DNA of 64,000 bases, from contig JACYMF010000008.1 in NCBI GenBank assembly GCA_015272165.1, positions 62,001 through 126,000 on the forward strand. The letters run 5' to 3'. The position numbers and the translations under genes are program-made. The notes below the pieces were generated by a model that saw nothing but the letters and a program-made list of their open reading frames with translations, searched no databases and was not told the DNA's origin. Source of the DNA: Cyanobacterium sp. T60_A2020_053. Its GTDB lineage: Bacteria; Cyanobacteriota; Cyanobacteriia; Cyanobacteriales; Cyanobacteriaceae. Below, piece after piece: positions 49,222 through 58,408 of the stretch (its first letter is position 1; every line of letters begins with the position of its first letter).

Positions 49222-50268
49222 TTATTCCAAATTTTCTAATTTGATGCGAGGATCAACAATACTTAGTAGTATATCAGCGATTAAATTACCGATAATTAAC
49301 ATCCCAGCGCCCATCATCAAACTAGCCATAACTAGGTATAAATCTTGAGCTTGAACTGCTTGTAAAATCAAACGACCTAAACCGGGCCAATTAAAGAAAA
49401 ATTCAGCAATAAAAGCACCACTTAATAAACTAGCAAATTCAAAACCTAATAGGGTAATTAAAGGGTTAATGGCATTGCGTAAAGCGTGAACATATAACAC
49501 TCGATTTTCTGGTAATCCTTTCGCCCTTGCGGTTTGAATATAATCTTGTTTTAATACGTCTAATAATTGCCCTCTAGTTAATCTTTGTAATCCGGCAAAA
49601 CTGGTAATACTTAGAGCGATGGTCGGTAAAATCATGTGCCAAATAATATCAATTATTTTACCGAAAAAAGAGAATTGATTATGATTAACACTGGTCATGC
49701 CACCCACGGGAAATAAAGGGGATAAATTTTGAGCAATGACTAATAAAATTAAAGCTGTAATAAAGCTCGGAAATCCTTGACCAAAATAACTAACGACTCG
49801 CAAAAAACGGTCTAAATTGGTGTTTTGGTGGAGGGCGCTGAGAATGCCTAAAGGCAAGGCAATCGCCCAAGTAAGGATAATGGAAGTAATTGCCAGAAGC
49901 AAAGTGGCGGGGATTCTCTCTAAAATTAGACTAGAAACTGAACGAGAATAAACAAAACTTTGACCAAAATCGAAGCGAGTTATTACTTGTCTAAACCATA
50001 ACCAATACTGTTCTAAAAGAGGTTTATCTAAGCCAAAACGTCTAGTTAAATCTTCGATAGTTTCAGGAGAAATAGTAGGATTTTGACGTAAGGTATCGAG
50101 ATAATCTCCGGGGGCTAATTGAATGATAAAAAAACTTAAAATTGAAGCTAAAAATAGGGTTAAAATACCTTGAGATACCCTTTTAATTAAATAGATTGAG
50201 CGTTCACTGAAAAATAGATTTTGTAAACTATTTAATACTGCTAATGGTTGAATAACTTTTCTCCTCAT
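49222..50268 (-). CDS. ABC transporter permease, DppB/OppB type
   Basis: The start is set at ATG 50268 (MRRKVIQPLAV); the TTG at 50280 is weaker. About 348 residues with six membrane helices. The N-terminal FIIQLAPGDYLDTLRQNPTI is the BPD_transp_1 N-terminal segment. The EAA-loop equivalent is YIQTARAKGLPENRVLYVHA, followed by LRNAINPLITLLG. Such permeases move di- and oligopeptides, nickel or glutathione. The partner DppC-like permease, binding protein and ATPases are not here, so it is an orphan subunit. Only 15 bp separate it from the upstream SH3 gene on the same strand. Confidence 0.92.
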   Translation of the reverse strand: MRRKVIQPLAVLNSLQNLFFSERSIYLIKRVSQGILTLFLASILSFFIIQLAPGDYLDTLRQNPTISPETIEDLTRRFGLDKPLLEQYWLWFRQVITRFDFGQSFVYSRSVSSLILERIPATLLLAITSIILTWAIALPLGILSALHQNTNLDRFLRVVSYFGQGFPSFITALILLVIAQNLSPLFPVGGMTSVNHNQFSFFGKIIDIIWHMILPTIALSITSFAGLQRLTRGQLLDVLKQDYIQTARAKGLPENRVLYVHALRNAINPLITLLGFEFASLLSGAFIAEFFFNWPGLGRLILQAVQAQDLYLVMASLMMGAGMLIIGNLIADILLSIVDPRIKLENLE

Positions 50269-50283
50269 TTTTTTTAGCAAAAA

Positions 50284-50766
50284 TTAATTAACTCTATCAA
50301 CATTTCCAGCTTTAACCCAGCCTTCTTGAGTGCCTCCAGCAATTTTAACTTTTTGCCACGCACCGTCAGAACTAGAACCAAGAATAATCAGCTCAGAATT
50401 GTAGCCCACACCGCCCACTCGTTCGGCATCTGCGGAGGGGTTTGACCTCAAACTTAAACCAGTTGACCAAGTAACTCGCGCCCGATAAGCGCCCTCCGGC
50501 AGTTTTTCTTCTTCGGCTTCGGGTTCAGGCTCAGGCTTTGGTTCAGGCTTTGGTTCAGGTTCGGGTGCTTCGGCGACGGGCGCTTCTTCTGGGGTGGAGG
50601 GCGCTGGGGTTTCTTCCACGGTAGTATTTTCGGGAAATGTCGGATTAACAGGTTCTGAGTCCATTCTAGTCAAAAAATAATATGCTCCACCGGCAATTCC
50701 TGTACCAAATAGAATGATACCGACCACAAATCCAACGATAAATTGAATAAAGCCGGAAATTTTCAT
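50284..50766 (-). CDS. Membrane-anchored SH3-domain protein with Pro/Glu-rich linker
   Basis: 160 residues: one N-terminal membrane helix (about 7-33), a linker rich in Pro, Glu and Ala (about 45-90) that contains a PEPKPEPKPEPEPE repeat, then an SH3_3 domain (about 100-158) starting STGLSLRSNPSADAERVGGV and ending EGWVKAGNV. Bacterial SH3 domains of this type sit in the periplasm and often bind peptidoglycan. The gene lies immediately upstream of the DppB-like permease, 3 to 15 bp apart, so they are probably co-transcribed. A link between them is not shown. Confidence 0.88.
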   Translation of the reverse strand: MKISGFIQFIVGFVVGIILFGTGIAGGAYYFLTRMDSEPVNPTFPENTTVEETPAPSTPEEAPVAEAPEPEPKPEPKPEPEPEAEEEKLPEGAYRARVTWSTGLSLRSNPSADAERVGGVGYNSELIILGSSSDGAWQKVKIAGGTQEGWVKAGNVDRVN

Positions 50767-50838
50767 AACACTTAAATTGATTGGCTAAATTTTTGAACTT
50801 AATTATAGCACTGACTTTCTAGTTTCAGTCAATGAATT

Positions 50839-50942
50839 AAAAGGGCAAGGGGCAAGGGGCAAAGGGCAACGGTAAATTTCAAGATAGCTTTCACTACCTT
50901 ATTTCTTTGCTTACGTCTTAAAAGACAGGGTTTTCAACCCTT
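50839..50942. repeat. Repeat family D, copy 1
   Basis: Contains AAGGGCAAAGGGCAACG..AAATTTCAAGATAGCTTTCAC and the end hairpin GTCTTAAAAGACAGGGTTTT. It is related to copies at 60979-61071 and 62178-62275. A TAATTCATAATTCATAATTC simple repeat follows. Confidence 0.65.
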
Positions 50943-51009
50943 CATAATTCATAATTCATAATTCATAATTCTTCCTCCCCTACGCCTTTTCTCCTCACAT
51001 CATAGAAAG

Positions 51010-51852
51010 CTACTCTTGACAAGGGGGATATTCTAAAGAAAGTTGACCCAAATAACCCTTGCGGAAGTCTTGTAACAGTTGCCTAGCGCCCCTCTCCCTA
51101 TCCCCTTGATAACGCATGACACCTAATTCATTCATAAACTCTTCCCCCGTCATATCCAAGGCATCTAAACCATAACGAGCCGACAAAGCGCCCTCCAAAC
51201 CTAGATTAACCAATAAATCTACAAAGGCTTCCGCTACTTCTTGATTATTGTAGGCAGCATCGCCAATATCTTCACAAACAGCCAATTTGAGAGCATCCGC
51301 CTGATTTTCTAACTTGAGGGGAATTACTCCCGGTGCATCTAATAATTCAATATCATCAGAAATTCTCACCCATTGTAACTGACGAGTTACCCCTGCTTTA
51401 CGGGCGCTTTTGACAATTTTACGATTTAATAAGCGGTTGATGAGCGCTGATTTGCCCACATTAGGAAAACCAATCACCACAGCGCGCACCGGGCGAGGCA
51501 ACATACCCCGATTATGGCGCTTTTCATTCACCGCCACCCCACAAGACTGTGCCGCTTTACTAATAGTTTTCACCCCTTGCCCATCTTTAGCGTTAGCAAA
51601 AAATGGCGTTTCACTCTGGGAAACAAACCAATTTTGCCAGAGTTTCTTTAAATCAGGGGTAATCATGTCCACCCGATTGAGAATTAATAAACGAGGTTTT
51701 TCGCCAATCCATTCCTTAACTTGGGGATGATGAGAGGCAAGGGGAATACGAGCATCCCTCACTTCTAAGACAACATCAACTCGTTTTAACTGTTCTTTTA
51801 GCTGTTTTTCTGCTTTGCTGATGTGTCCGGGATACCATTGAATTAATGCCAT
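51010..51852 (-). CDS. rbgA: Ribosome biogenesis GTPase YlqF/RbgA
   Basis: Circularly permuted GTPase that acts in late 50S assembly. G4 (LILNRVDMI) comes before G1 (GFPNVGKSALINRL) and G3 (LLDAPGVI), the permuted order that defines YlqF. The start is set at 51852 because MALIQWYPGHISKAEKQL is the conserved N terminus; the ORF's upstream Met at 51876 adds only FKVNNNF. The C-terminal helical domain (ARYGLDALDMTGEEFMNE) completes the protein. It is alone on the minus strand. Confidence 0.95.
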   Translation of the reverse strand: MALIQWYPGHISKAEKQLKEQLKRVDVVLEVRDARIPLASHHPQVKEWIGEKPRLLILNRVDMITPDLKKLWQNWFVSQSETPFFANAKDGQGVKTISKAAQSCGVAVNEKRHNRGMLPRPVRAVVIGFPNVGKSALINRLLNRKIVKSARKAGVTRQLQWVRISDDIELLDAPGVIPLKLENQADALKLAVCEDIGDAAYNNQEVAEAFVDLLVNLGLEGALSARYGLDALDMTGEEFMNELGVMRYQGDRERGARQLLQDFRKGYLGQLSLEYPPCQE

Positions 51853-52007
51853 GAAATTATTATTAACCTTAAACAATTAATATAGCAATTTCTGAGAAAG
51901 TCTGTCAAAGTAACGAATTGTTAATGATTACTTTCTAATGAGTAACAATTTAATGGAAGATAAAATATAATGGGGTTGCAATCCAAATATTCTTGATAAT
52001 CGAAATA

Positions 52008-52226
52008 ATGAATATTTTTAATAATTCATTTAGTTTGCAAAGTAAAAAATGGAAAATATTACCTTTTATTCTAAGTGGTATAATTTTATTTACCGTCAAT
52101 TCTCATCTAAATTTTAATTATTTCACTAGAGGCTATTTAACGATATTGGAAATACAAATTTTAGCTTTATTATTTTATTTTTTTATCGCTAAATCTAAAC
52201 GAAAATTACCAATCAATAATAAATAA
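52008..52226 (+). CDS. Small hypothetical membrane protein
   Basis: 72 residues from the ATG at 52008 (the TTG at 51993 is less likely). It has two hydrophobic segments, KILPFILSGIILFTVNS and TILEIQILALLFYFFIA, with a basic C terminus (KSKRKLPINNK). No family is recognised. Codon use is as AT-rich as its surroundings. It is the first of three small membrane-protein genes on this strand. It could be a real gene or a chance ORF. Confidence 0.45.
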   Translation: MNIFNNSFSLQSKKWKILPFILSGIILFTVNSHLNFNYFTRGYLTILEIQILALLFYFFIAKSKRKLPINNK

Positions 52227-52325
52227 ACTTTGATTAATTTGAGGCTGGAAGCCAGAAATAAGTTGAAAAAAAGTTATTTTTTTGGAGATGTTCAATTAAT
52301 GTAATATAGGAAAAATATTGAGATT

Positions 52326-52676
52326 ATGAAAAATAGAGGAATTGCTATTGTATTAGTTTTTTTCTTGGGAGGATTTGGGGTTCACAAATTCTACTTAGGC
52401 AATAATTTTGCTGGAGTTTTATATCTGGTTTTCTTTTGGACTTTTATTCCTAGTATTTTGGCTATTTTTGATTTTTTCGGTTTACTTCTGATGTCAGCTC
52501 AGGCTTTTAATGCTCAATATAATTTTATTTCTGGTTCATCTCCATCTCAGTTTACATTTGAATCAACTAAAGATAAAGTAGCAACTTTAAATGAATTGAA
52601 AAAACTCTATGATAACGGCATAATTACGGCAGAAGAATACGAAGAAAAGCGCCGAAAATTTTTAGATTCTATCTAA
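52326..52676 (+). CDS. TM2 domain protein with C-terminal SHOCT motif
   Basis: 116 residues. The N-terminal 65 residues are a TM2 domain: GIAIVLVFFLGGFGVHKFYL (the GxxG-x-H-x-FY-L core), then WTFIPSILAIFDFFGLLLM. The C-terminal part KDKVATLNELKKLYDNGIIT is followed by AEEYEEKRRKFLDSI, a SHOCT motif (short oligomerising helix). It is a small two-helix membrane protein of unknown role. 21 bp separate it from the next gene, so they probably share a transcript. Confidence 0.88.
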   Translation: MKNRGIAIVLVFFLGGFGVHKFYLGNNFAGVLYLVFFWTFIPSILAIFDFFGLLLMSAQAFNAQYNFISGSSPSQFTFESTKDKVATLNELKKLYDNGIITAEEYEEKRRKFLDSI

Positions 52677-52697
52677 GTAAACTAACTATATTAAATC

Positions 52698-53402
52698 GTG
52701 TCTAATAATTCTAATTGGTTTGAAAAAACACCGCAATGGATATGGGGTGCATTTGTTCCTATGTTTGGGGGTGCATCGTTGATTTTTGCAGGTTGGAAAG
52801 CTAAAACTAATTCTTGGATGGCTATGGGAGGAGGATTGATTGTTGGTAGTCTTTTTATGTCCTCAATTTTCCCACCTTTAATGTATTTGATCTGGGGCGG
52901 ACAAGTATTTTTAGCTTTTAAATTTAAACAAGATTATTTAATTAAAACTGTGCCAAAAGGTACGAAGATACCTTCGTCAAAAATTGCTCAATTATTAGCA
53001 GAAAAGCGAGGACAAGTTGATATAAATAATTGCTCTAAAGACGATATTGTTTATCAGTTAGGTTTACCGATTATTTACGCTAATGATTTGGAAATATTGA
53101 GACGAGAGGGTTATTTTTTCACTGATATTGATGAGTTAGCGGAAGTGGCTGGAATACCTGAGCATCTCTTACAAAGAATTGAACCTTTAATTGTTTTTCG
53201 CTATGATTTAAGGAAAGAAACTGATATTTCTTGGCGAAGATTAAATAGCTATTCTGTAGAAGAATTAGTTAATCATGGTATTGATTTTGAAAGTGCAAAA
53301 AAAATTGTTTCAGAAAGAACTAAAAATGGACAATTTAATTCTTTAGTGGATGTTTTAAAAAGAACTAAAATACCAATCAATGTATATCGGCATTTAGCCT
53401 AA
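52698..53402 (+). CDS. Membrane protein with helix-hairpin-helix domain
   Basis: 234 residues, GTG start at 52698. The N-terminal 75 residues contain about three hydrophobic helices (IWGAFVPMFGGASLIFAGWK, then a Gly-rich GGGLIVGSLFMSS, then PLMYLIWGGQVFLAF). From residue 95 there are HhH-like segments: GQVDINNCSKDDIVYQLGLP, LAEVAGIPEHLLQRI, and a later NHGIDFESAKKIVSER. Tandem HhH repeats in a membrane-anchored protein recall ComEA-type DNA binding, but the first segment carries membrane helices and the order is different. It follows the TM2/SHOCT gene by 21 bp. Function unknown. Confidence 0.75.
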   Translation: MSNNSNWFEKTPQWIWGAFVPMFGGASLIFAGWKAKTNSWMAMGGGLIVGSLFMSSIFPPLMYLIWGGQVFLAFKFKQDYLIKTVPKGTKIPSSKIAQLLAEKRGQVDINNCSKDDIVYQLGLPIIYANDLEILRREGYFFTDIDELAEVAGIPEHLLQRIEPLIVFRYDLRKETDISWRRLNSYSVEELVNHGIDFESAKKIVSERTKNGQFNSLVDVLKRTKIPINVYRHLA

Positions 53403-53435
53403 ACATTAAAAGGATAATTGACAATTATCCATTTT

Positions 53436-55169
53436 CTATTTTAACCATCCCTCTAGTCTTTGTTGTTGGAGGGCGCTCATTTTTGGGATAGTTTTGAGCT
53501 TATAAGCTGATGGCTGTGGTGTTGCTAATTTTATTTTTGTAGTTAATAACTCATCTTCATGAAAAACAGTTAATTCGATGGTGTCTTCGGGTTGATAATC
53601 CTGTAATCTTTCCATTAAATTTTCTCCTGTCACCCGAAAACCATCCACCGCTAATAATTCATCTCCAGCTTGTAATCCAGCAATCCCAGCCGGAGAGGTG
53701 GCATCAACGAATGTAATTTTTTCCGTTGTGCCTTCCCTTTGCACAATAATGCCTAAGGTGGGGGGCGCTTTTTTCTCAATTTTTTCCTCAATCATCAACC
53801 CAAAAGGTTCTAAATACTCATCGAAAGGTAGTTCTTCTGTACCATCTAAATATAATTCCCAAAATTTACTTAAATCTTCTTGGGCAAAGTCTTCGATAAC
53901 GTTCTTTAATTCATTCTCGGTATAGCCGACTTCTGGTTTGCCAAATTGTTGCCACATTTGACCCATTACATTATCAAAAGAATGTTTATTTTCACTATTT
54001 TTTCTAATTAATAAATCTAGTAAAAAACAAATAAATTGACCTTTTAAGTAATAAGAAATCTGATTGTTATTGCTGTAGGGAGTGCGCCTGTATAATTTAA
54101 TCCAAGCGTCAAAACTTGACTCTCGTAAGGGTTGAACTTTTCTGCCCGGCGTGTTTAAGTATTGAGTAATATCTTTGTTTAACAGAGAAAATAATGTCAA
54201 ACGGTCATAAATTTTGGCACGGTAGGGGATAAAAATATCATAAAAACTCGTAGCGCCCTCACAAAACCACAGAGAAGAAGTATAATTTTCTTGGTCATAA
54301 TCAAAAGTTTCTAATGCTTTAGGACGAATCCTTTTTACATTCCAAAGATGGAAAAATTCGTGCGCTACTAATTGAATAAAACGGTCATATTTTTCTTTTT
54401 TTTGAAATCCAAAACGAGGATAGTTTAACACACAACAATCTTTATGCTCTAAACCACCAAAACCACTACCTGATAAATGTAAAAGAAAGAAATAGTTATC
54501 GTAAGGTAATTCTCCGAAAATTTTTGTTTCTATTTCAATGATTTTTTTAGTATCTTTAATAATTTTATTTGTATCGATATTACCCTTACCCCATGTTACC
54601 CACTGATGAGGTTTATTTAATACTTGAAAATACTCTATTTTTTGCTCTCCAATTTCAAAAGGGCTATCCACTAATTGATCAAAATCATCAGCAATAAAAG
54701 TATGTTCATCTACTGATTTCAAAGCAGTGGTGATGTGCCAAGGGAGGGGCGCTGTGTCAATACTTACTTGATATTGTATATCTTCATATTCAGGAATGTA
54801 AAAGAATAATCCCGCACCGTTAAAATAGCCATGAGTAGCATCAAGGTGATTTGTTCTTACTGTTAATTCATTGGCATAAATTTTATATTGAACAGTTATT
54901 TTATTTTCGCTTTTAGTTTCAATTTGCCAGTAATTTTTAGCATTTTTTCGCCATGTTAATAAAGTTTGTTGATCACTTTTGGTCGCAGTAAAATCTTGTA
55001 AATGTTGGCTATATTCTCTCACTAAATAAGAGCCGGGTGTCCACACTGGCATTTTTAAATCTAAGTTTTCTTTTTGCCAATTATCGATTGTTAACGTGAT
55101 GTCAAAAAGATGTAATTGAGGATTTTTGATTTTAATGTGATAGTGAATATTTGGTTTTATTGGTGTCAT
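53436..55169 (-). CDS. M61 family metallopeptidase with C-terminal PDZ domain
   Basis: 577 residues. The zinc-binding motif is VAHEFFHLW (His270, Glu271, His274), with Glu304 in FCEGATSFYD as the third ligand. The N-terminal half is the M61 beta-sandwich (HIKIKNPQLHLFDITLTIDN). A PDZ domain follows from about 475 (ATSPAGIAGLQAGDELLAVD). M61 enzymes are glycyl aminopeptidases that act on N-terminal Gly or Ala. No signal peptide is seen, so it is probably cytosolic. It is a complete single gene. Confidence 0.95.
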   Translation of the reverse strand: MTPIKPNIHYHIKIKNPQLHLFDITLTIDNWQKENLDLKMPVWTPGSYLVREYSQHLQDFTATKSDQQTLLTWRKNAKNYWQIETKSENKITVQYKIYANELTVRTNHLDATHGYFNGAGLFFYIPEYEDIQYQVSIDTAPLPWHITTALKSVDEHTFIADDFDQLVDSPFEIGEQKIEYFQVLNKPHQWVTWGKGNIDTNKIIKDTKKIIEIETKIFGELPYDNYFFLLHLSGSGFGGLEHKDCCVLNYPRFGFQKKEKYDRFIQLVAHEFFHLWNVKRIRPKALETFDYDQENYTSSLWFCEGATSFYDIFIPYRAKIYDRLTLFSLLNKDITQYLNTPGRKVQPLRESSFDAWIKLYRRTPYSNNNQISYYLKGQFICFLLDLLIRKNSENKHSFDNVMGQMWQQFGKPEVGYTENELKNVIEDFAQEDLSKFWELYLDGTEELPFDEYLEPFGLMIEEKIEKKAPPTLGIIVQREGTTEKITFVDATSPAGIAGLQAGDELLAVDGFRVTGENLMERLQDYQPEDTIELTVFHEDELLTTKIKLATPQPSAYKLKTIPKMSALQQQRLEGWLK

Positions 55170-55214
55170 CTGATTTTATTTTTTAATACCTGATTGAAAA
55201 TAGCCAATAGGGAG

Positions 55215-55305
55215 AGGAAAGCAATATTTTATAATAATTGATGTATTAGTAGTTAAAAACTTCTAAATTTTAAACTATTAGCTAGTTTGAGAAATTGACC
55301 TTTTT
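55215..55305. repeat. Repeat family B, interior fragment
   Basis: TTGATGTATTAGTAGTTAAA and TTAGCTAGTTTGAGAAATTG match the repeat B core, but neither palindromic end remains. It lies just before the rsmH stop. Confidence 0.6.
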
Positions 55306-55309
55306 GAGA

Positions 55310-56179
55310 TTAAAGACGTTGAGCGATGCGTAACTTAGCCGAACGAGAGCGCCCGTTGTCCCCTTTTTCAGCCTCAGATGGTATGATAGGCTTTTTGGTA
55401 ATCACTTTTAGTAAAGGATGATCTCGAAATTGATGTTTAATCAAACGATCTTCCAAACTATGAAAACTAATCATAGCAATAACTCCCCCTGATTTTAGCC
55501 AATGGGGCGCAATATCTAAAAATTTACGCAAAGAATCTAACTCTTGATTAACCGCAATACGCAAAGCCTGAAATGTACGGGTAGCTGGGTGAATGCGCCC
55601 ATAGCGCCCCTTAGGAGGATAACAGAGGCTTACTAAGTCCGCCAGTTGAGTTGTAGTATGCAGAGGTCTTTTTTCCACGATTTTACGGGCAATACGGCGA
55701 GATAATCTTTCTTCACCATAGTTATAGATCACATCCGCGATGTCCTTTTCCTGCCAATGATTGATAATATCCTTAGCACTGAGGGGTTGAGTTTGATCCA
55801 TGCGCATATCCAAATCCCCCTCATGACGGAAGCTAAAACCCCTTTCGGCTTGGTCTAATTGTGGTGAACTCACCCCCAAATCAGCGATAATACCATTAAA
55901 TTGTTGTTCTTGTGGCAAAAACTCCGCAAAATTACCATGCCAAAAAGTCAGACGTTTTAGATATGATGGTGGTAATAATTGTTGGGTAGCTAAAAAAGCC
56001 TCGGCATCTCGGTCAATCACCGTCATGGTAATGCTATCATAGTGGTCGAGAATTAATTTAGTGTGTCCGCCCCTGCCGAGGGTAGCATCGAGATAGTGTC
56101 CTCCTTCTGTGAGGTGAAGGGCGCTAATTAATTCAGATGCTAAAACGGAAATATGAGCGGAATTTTCGTCAGTTTTCAT
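55310..56179 (-). CDS. rsmH: 16S rRNA (cytosine-1402-N4)-methyltransferase RsmH
   Basis: 289 residues. Starts [20 protein letters not shown]; the SAM-binding motif is [15 protein letters not shown]. The signatures [20 protein letters not shown] and [18 protein letters not shown], plus the C-terminal [19 protein letters not shown], are those of MraW/RsmH. It methylates N4 of C1402 in the decoding centre, using SAM. In many bacteria rsmH lies in the division cluster with ftsL; here it is alone, facing a lipoprotein gene on the other strand. Confidence 0.96.
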   Translation of the reverse strand: MKTDENSAHISVLASELISALHLTEGGHYLDATLGRGGHTKLILDHYDSITMTVIDRDAEAFLATQQLLPPSYLKRLTFWHGNFAEFLPQEQQFNGIIADLGVSSPQLDQAERGFSFRHEGDLDMRMDQTQPLSAKDIINHWQEKDIADVIYNYGEERLSRRIARKIVEKRPLHTTTQLADLVSLCYPPKGRYGRIHPATRTFQALRIAVNQELDSLRKFLDIAPHWLKSGGVIAMISFHSLEDRLIKHQFRDHPLLKVITKKPIIPSEAEKGDNGRSRSAKLRIAQRL

Positions 56180-56254
56180 TGTTTAGGGGTCATTTCCTAC
56201 TATTAAATTTTAGCCAGCAATGGTTAATGTACAAATCTTTTCATAACTTTTACC

Positions 56255-56893
56255 ATGAAACAAGCTAACTCCATCTCTATTTTAATATTGTTAGGGGCGT
56301 TCTTGCTCATCACCGGTTGCAATGCTATTCCCGAAAATTCTGTTATCACCCCTGAAAATGAAACCACGGCGGAGGGCGCTGATACTGCAGAAGAAATACC
56401 TACACGTTACATTCCAGCCGAAAATGAACCAGTAACCAATTTTGGAGAAGGTCCAACAGCGATAATGAAAGAGCAGACGGGCGCTGATGATATATATAGA
56501 GATGTTTATGAATATGATCTTAATACCTCAAAAGTAAACAATCCCGACCTTGGTACGGGGTTGGGCGCTATGTTTGGCACAGAACAAAAAGCCACCCCCT
56601 CCGATTATCGTCGTTTACAACAGAAGTTGGTAGGAACTTTAGCCGAAGACATCCAAGCTCAACAATCGCCATCATCTCCTAATAATCAAAATAGTAATTT
56701 TGATCCTACCAATTCTGTAGCAACTCCAGCGCCCTCCCCCGTACAAAACAGTTGGTTTTTATTTTACGGTAAAGCTCAACAAACCGCAAATCCCGGTGAC
56801 TTAATTGGTAATACGGATATAGTCAGAGAACAACTAGAATTAGAAAGACAAGTGAGAGAAAGAGTAAACCAGCGCACTTCCCCCTCTCGTTAA
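56255..56893 (+). CDS. Probable lipoprotein of unknown function
   Basis: 212 residues. The N terminus is a hydrophobic signal ending in a lipobox, SILILLGAFLLITGC (Cys22), so the mature protein should be lipid anchored. The body is acidic and low-complexity, with ENEPVTNFGEGPTAIMKEQT and DYRRLQQKLVGTLAEDI, then a Ser/Asn/Pro-rich stretch. The C-terminal FLFYGKAQQTANPGDLIGNT is followed by a basic tail. No domain is recognised. It is divergent from rsmH (75-bp gap). It may be specific to this cyanobacterial group. Confidence 0.7.
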   Translation: MKQANSISILILLGAFLLITGCNAIPENSVITPENETTAEGADTAEEIPTRYIPAENEPVTNFGEGPTAIMKEQTGADDIYRDVYEYDLNTSKVNNPDLGTGLGAMFGTEQKATPSDYRRLQQKLVGTLAEDIQAQQSPSSPNNQNSNFDPTNSVATPAPSPVQNSWFLFYGKAQQTANPGDLIGNTDIVREQLELERQVRERVNQRTSPSR

Positions 56894-56939
56894 AAAAAAG
56901 GTTTTTGTCATAGATATTTATCCAAAACAGCCTCTTGTT

Positions 56940-57064
56940 TCTTCAAAAAATCTGTATTTCTGGTATCCGAATCAAAAATAAGTGAGACAAAATATCAACT
57001 CACAGAAAATGATGATTATGCCAAAGTAGTTGATCTATAAAGATTTTGACCTTTTCCCCTCACC
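56940..57064 (-). repeat. Decayed MITE family A copy
   Basis: TCAAAAAATCTGTATTTCTG followed by ATCAAAAATAAGTGA and TGCCAAAGTAGTTGATCTAT parallels the interior of the 48934 copy (for example AAAAAATCTGTATTTCTGAT and CTAAAGTCTTTAATTTAC). The ends are lost. It lies between the lipoprotein gene and the pentapeptide gene. Confidence 0.55.
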
Positions 57065-57066
57065 AT

Positions 57067-58059
57067 TTAATGATAAACTTGACCATCTGGCATGATGGCA
57101 CTGCTAAAATTAACCGAAAGAGTATTCGCACTACTCAAATCAGCGCCAATCAAGTTAGCATTGGTCATGTCAGCTGAACTTAAATTAGTACGAGCAAAAA
57201 ACACTTCCATCAAAGAAGCATTGCGCAAAATCGCTCCATAAAGATTAGAGCGACTAAAATCAGCACGATTCATCCGAGCAAAACTCATGTTAGCCTGTAC
57301 CAAATTACAACGAATAAACTTAGCTTCAGGCATAGCAGCACTTTCCATATTAACCATTGCCAACTCAGCATCAGTCATATTAACTCGCTCCATTTTCACA
57401 TTAGCCAAGTTAGCACCAATAAACTTAGTACCGACACAAATAGCATCCGTTAAAAAAGCACCATTGAGATTAGCCTCCGTTAAATCAGCACCTGTCAAAT
57501 CAGCGCCCCTCAAATTGACATCACGCAAATTAGTACCAATTAAACTAGCACCCTTCAACTCAGCGCCTTTCAAATCAGAGCCTTGTAAATCTGCCTTATC
57601 AAGATTTGCCCCTTTGAGATTAACTCCTCTAGTCCTTTTTTCTTGACGTAAATTAGCACTGCGCAAACAAGCACCCTTCAAATTAGCATTATTCATATCT
57701 GCATTGCGAAAATCCGCTTCAATCAAATTAGCATCAAGAAAATTAGCTAAAGTTAAATGACTTTCCTTAAAATCGGCTTTCTGCAAAATAGCGCCATGAA
57801 ACTCCGCACGATGAAGATTAGCACCCAAAAAACTGGCTTGATTAAGATTTGATCCTGAAAAATTCGCCTCCACCAGATTAGCGCCCGTAAAATCAGCCCG
57901 ACTGAGATAAGCAAACAAAAGATTCGATTTCTGTAAATTAGCCTTAGCTAAATTGATGCCAATTAAATCAGCATGACTCAAATCAATTCCTGCTAACATT
58001 GCTCCGATAAATTGAGTTTCTCCCGAAGTAAAACGCTGAATAAATTCGTTAATTTCCAT
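57067..58059 (-). CDS. Long pentapeptide repeat protein
   Basis: 330 residues, nearly all pentapeptide repeats of the A(D/N)LXX type from about 20 to 320 (for example DLKGAELKGASLIGTNLRDV), about 60 repeats in all, with a break at about 140 (RQEKRTRGVNLKGANLDK). It should form a long right-handed beta helix of about 15 coils. The N-terminal MEINEFIQRFTSGETQFIGA is a helical cap. The interior holds Met, Cys and Ala in place of Leu or Phe in several turns. No signal peptide. The function is unknown. Confidence 0.92.
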   Translation of the reverse strand: MEINEFIQRFTSGETQFIGAMLAGIDLSHADLIGINLAKANLQKSNLLFAYLSRADFTGANLVEANFSGSNLNQASFLGANLHRAEFHGAILQKADFKESHLTLANFLDANLIEADFRNADMNNANLKGACLRSANLRQEKRTRGVNLKGANLDKADLQGSDLKGAELKGASLIGTNLRDVNLRGADLTGADLTEANLNGAFLTDAICVGTKFIGANLANVKMERVNMTDAELAMVNMESAAMPEAKFIRCNLVQANMSFARMNRADFSRSNLYGAILRNASLMEVFFARTNLSSADMTNANLIGADLSSANTLSVNFSSAIMPDGQVYH

Positions 58060-58168
58060 TTTTTTAATACCTAATTTTCTGATAATTAATTTGCTTAAAA
58101 CAAGACCTTAAAACCCTTGTAATAAAGTATCGTTCACATAATCAATCAAATAATACAAAATGCTACTT

Positions 58169-58387
58169 CCCTCTCCTGTGGGAGCAGGGCGTTTTCATTC
58201 TCAAAAATGTTAGTTTCTCAAACTAGCCAATAATCTGAAATTCAGAGGTTTTTAACTACTAATAAATCAATTAATAGTAAAAAATCCTCCTGTCTCCCTG
58301 TCAACCTGTCTTCTTGTCAAAAACAAATCAATTTTGATCCTGACTTTGAAAACACCCTGCTGTGGGAGAGGGGTTGGGGGTGAGGGC
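58169..58387 (-). repeat. Repeat family B, full copy
   Basis: The left end CTCTCCTGTGGGAGCAGGGC and the right end CTGTGGGAGAGGGGTTGGGG are inverted repeats. The core TTAGTTTCTCAAACTAGCC and CTGAAATTCAGAGGTTTTTA is the reverse complement of the 45923 copy. It occupies most of the 349-bp gap between the pentapeptide and three-repeat genes. Confidence 0.8.
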
Positions 58388-58408
58388 TTTTAAGAGAGAT
58401 CAAACTCT

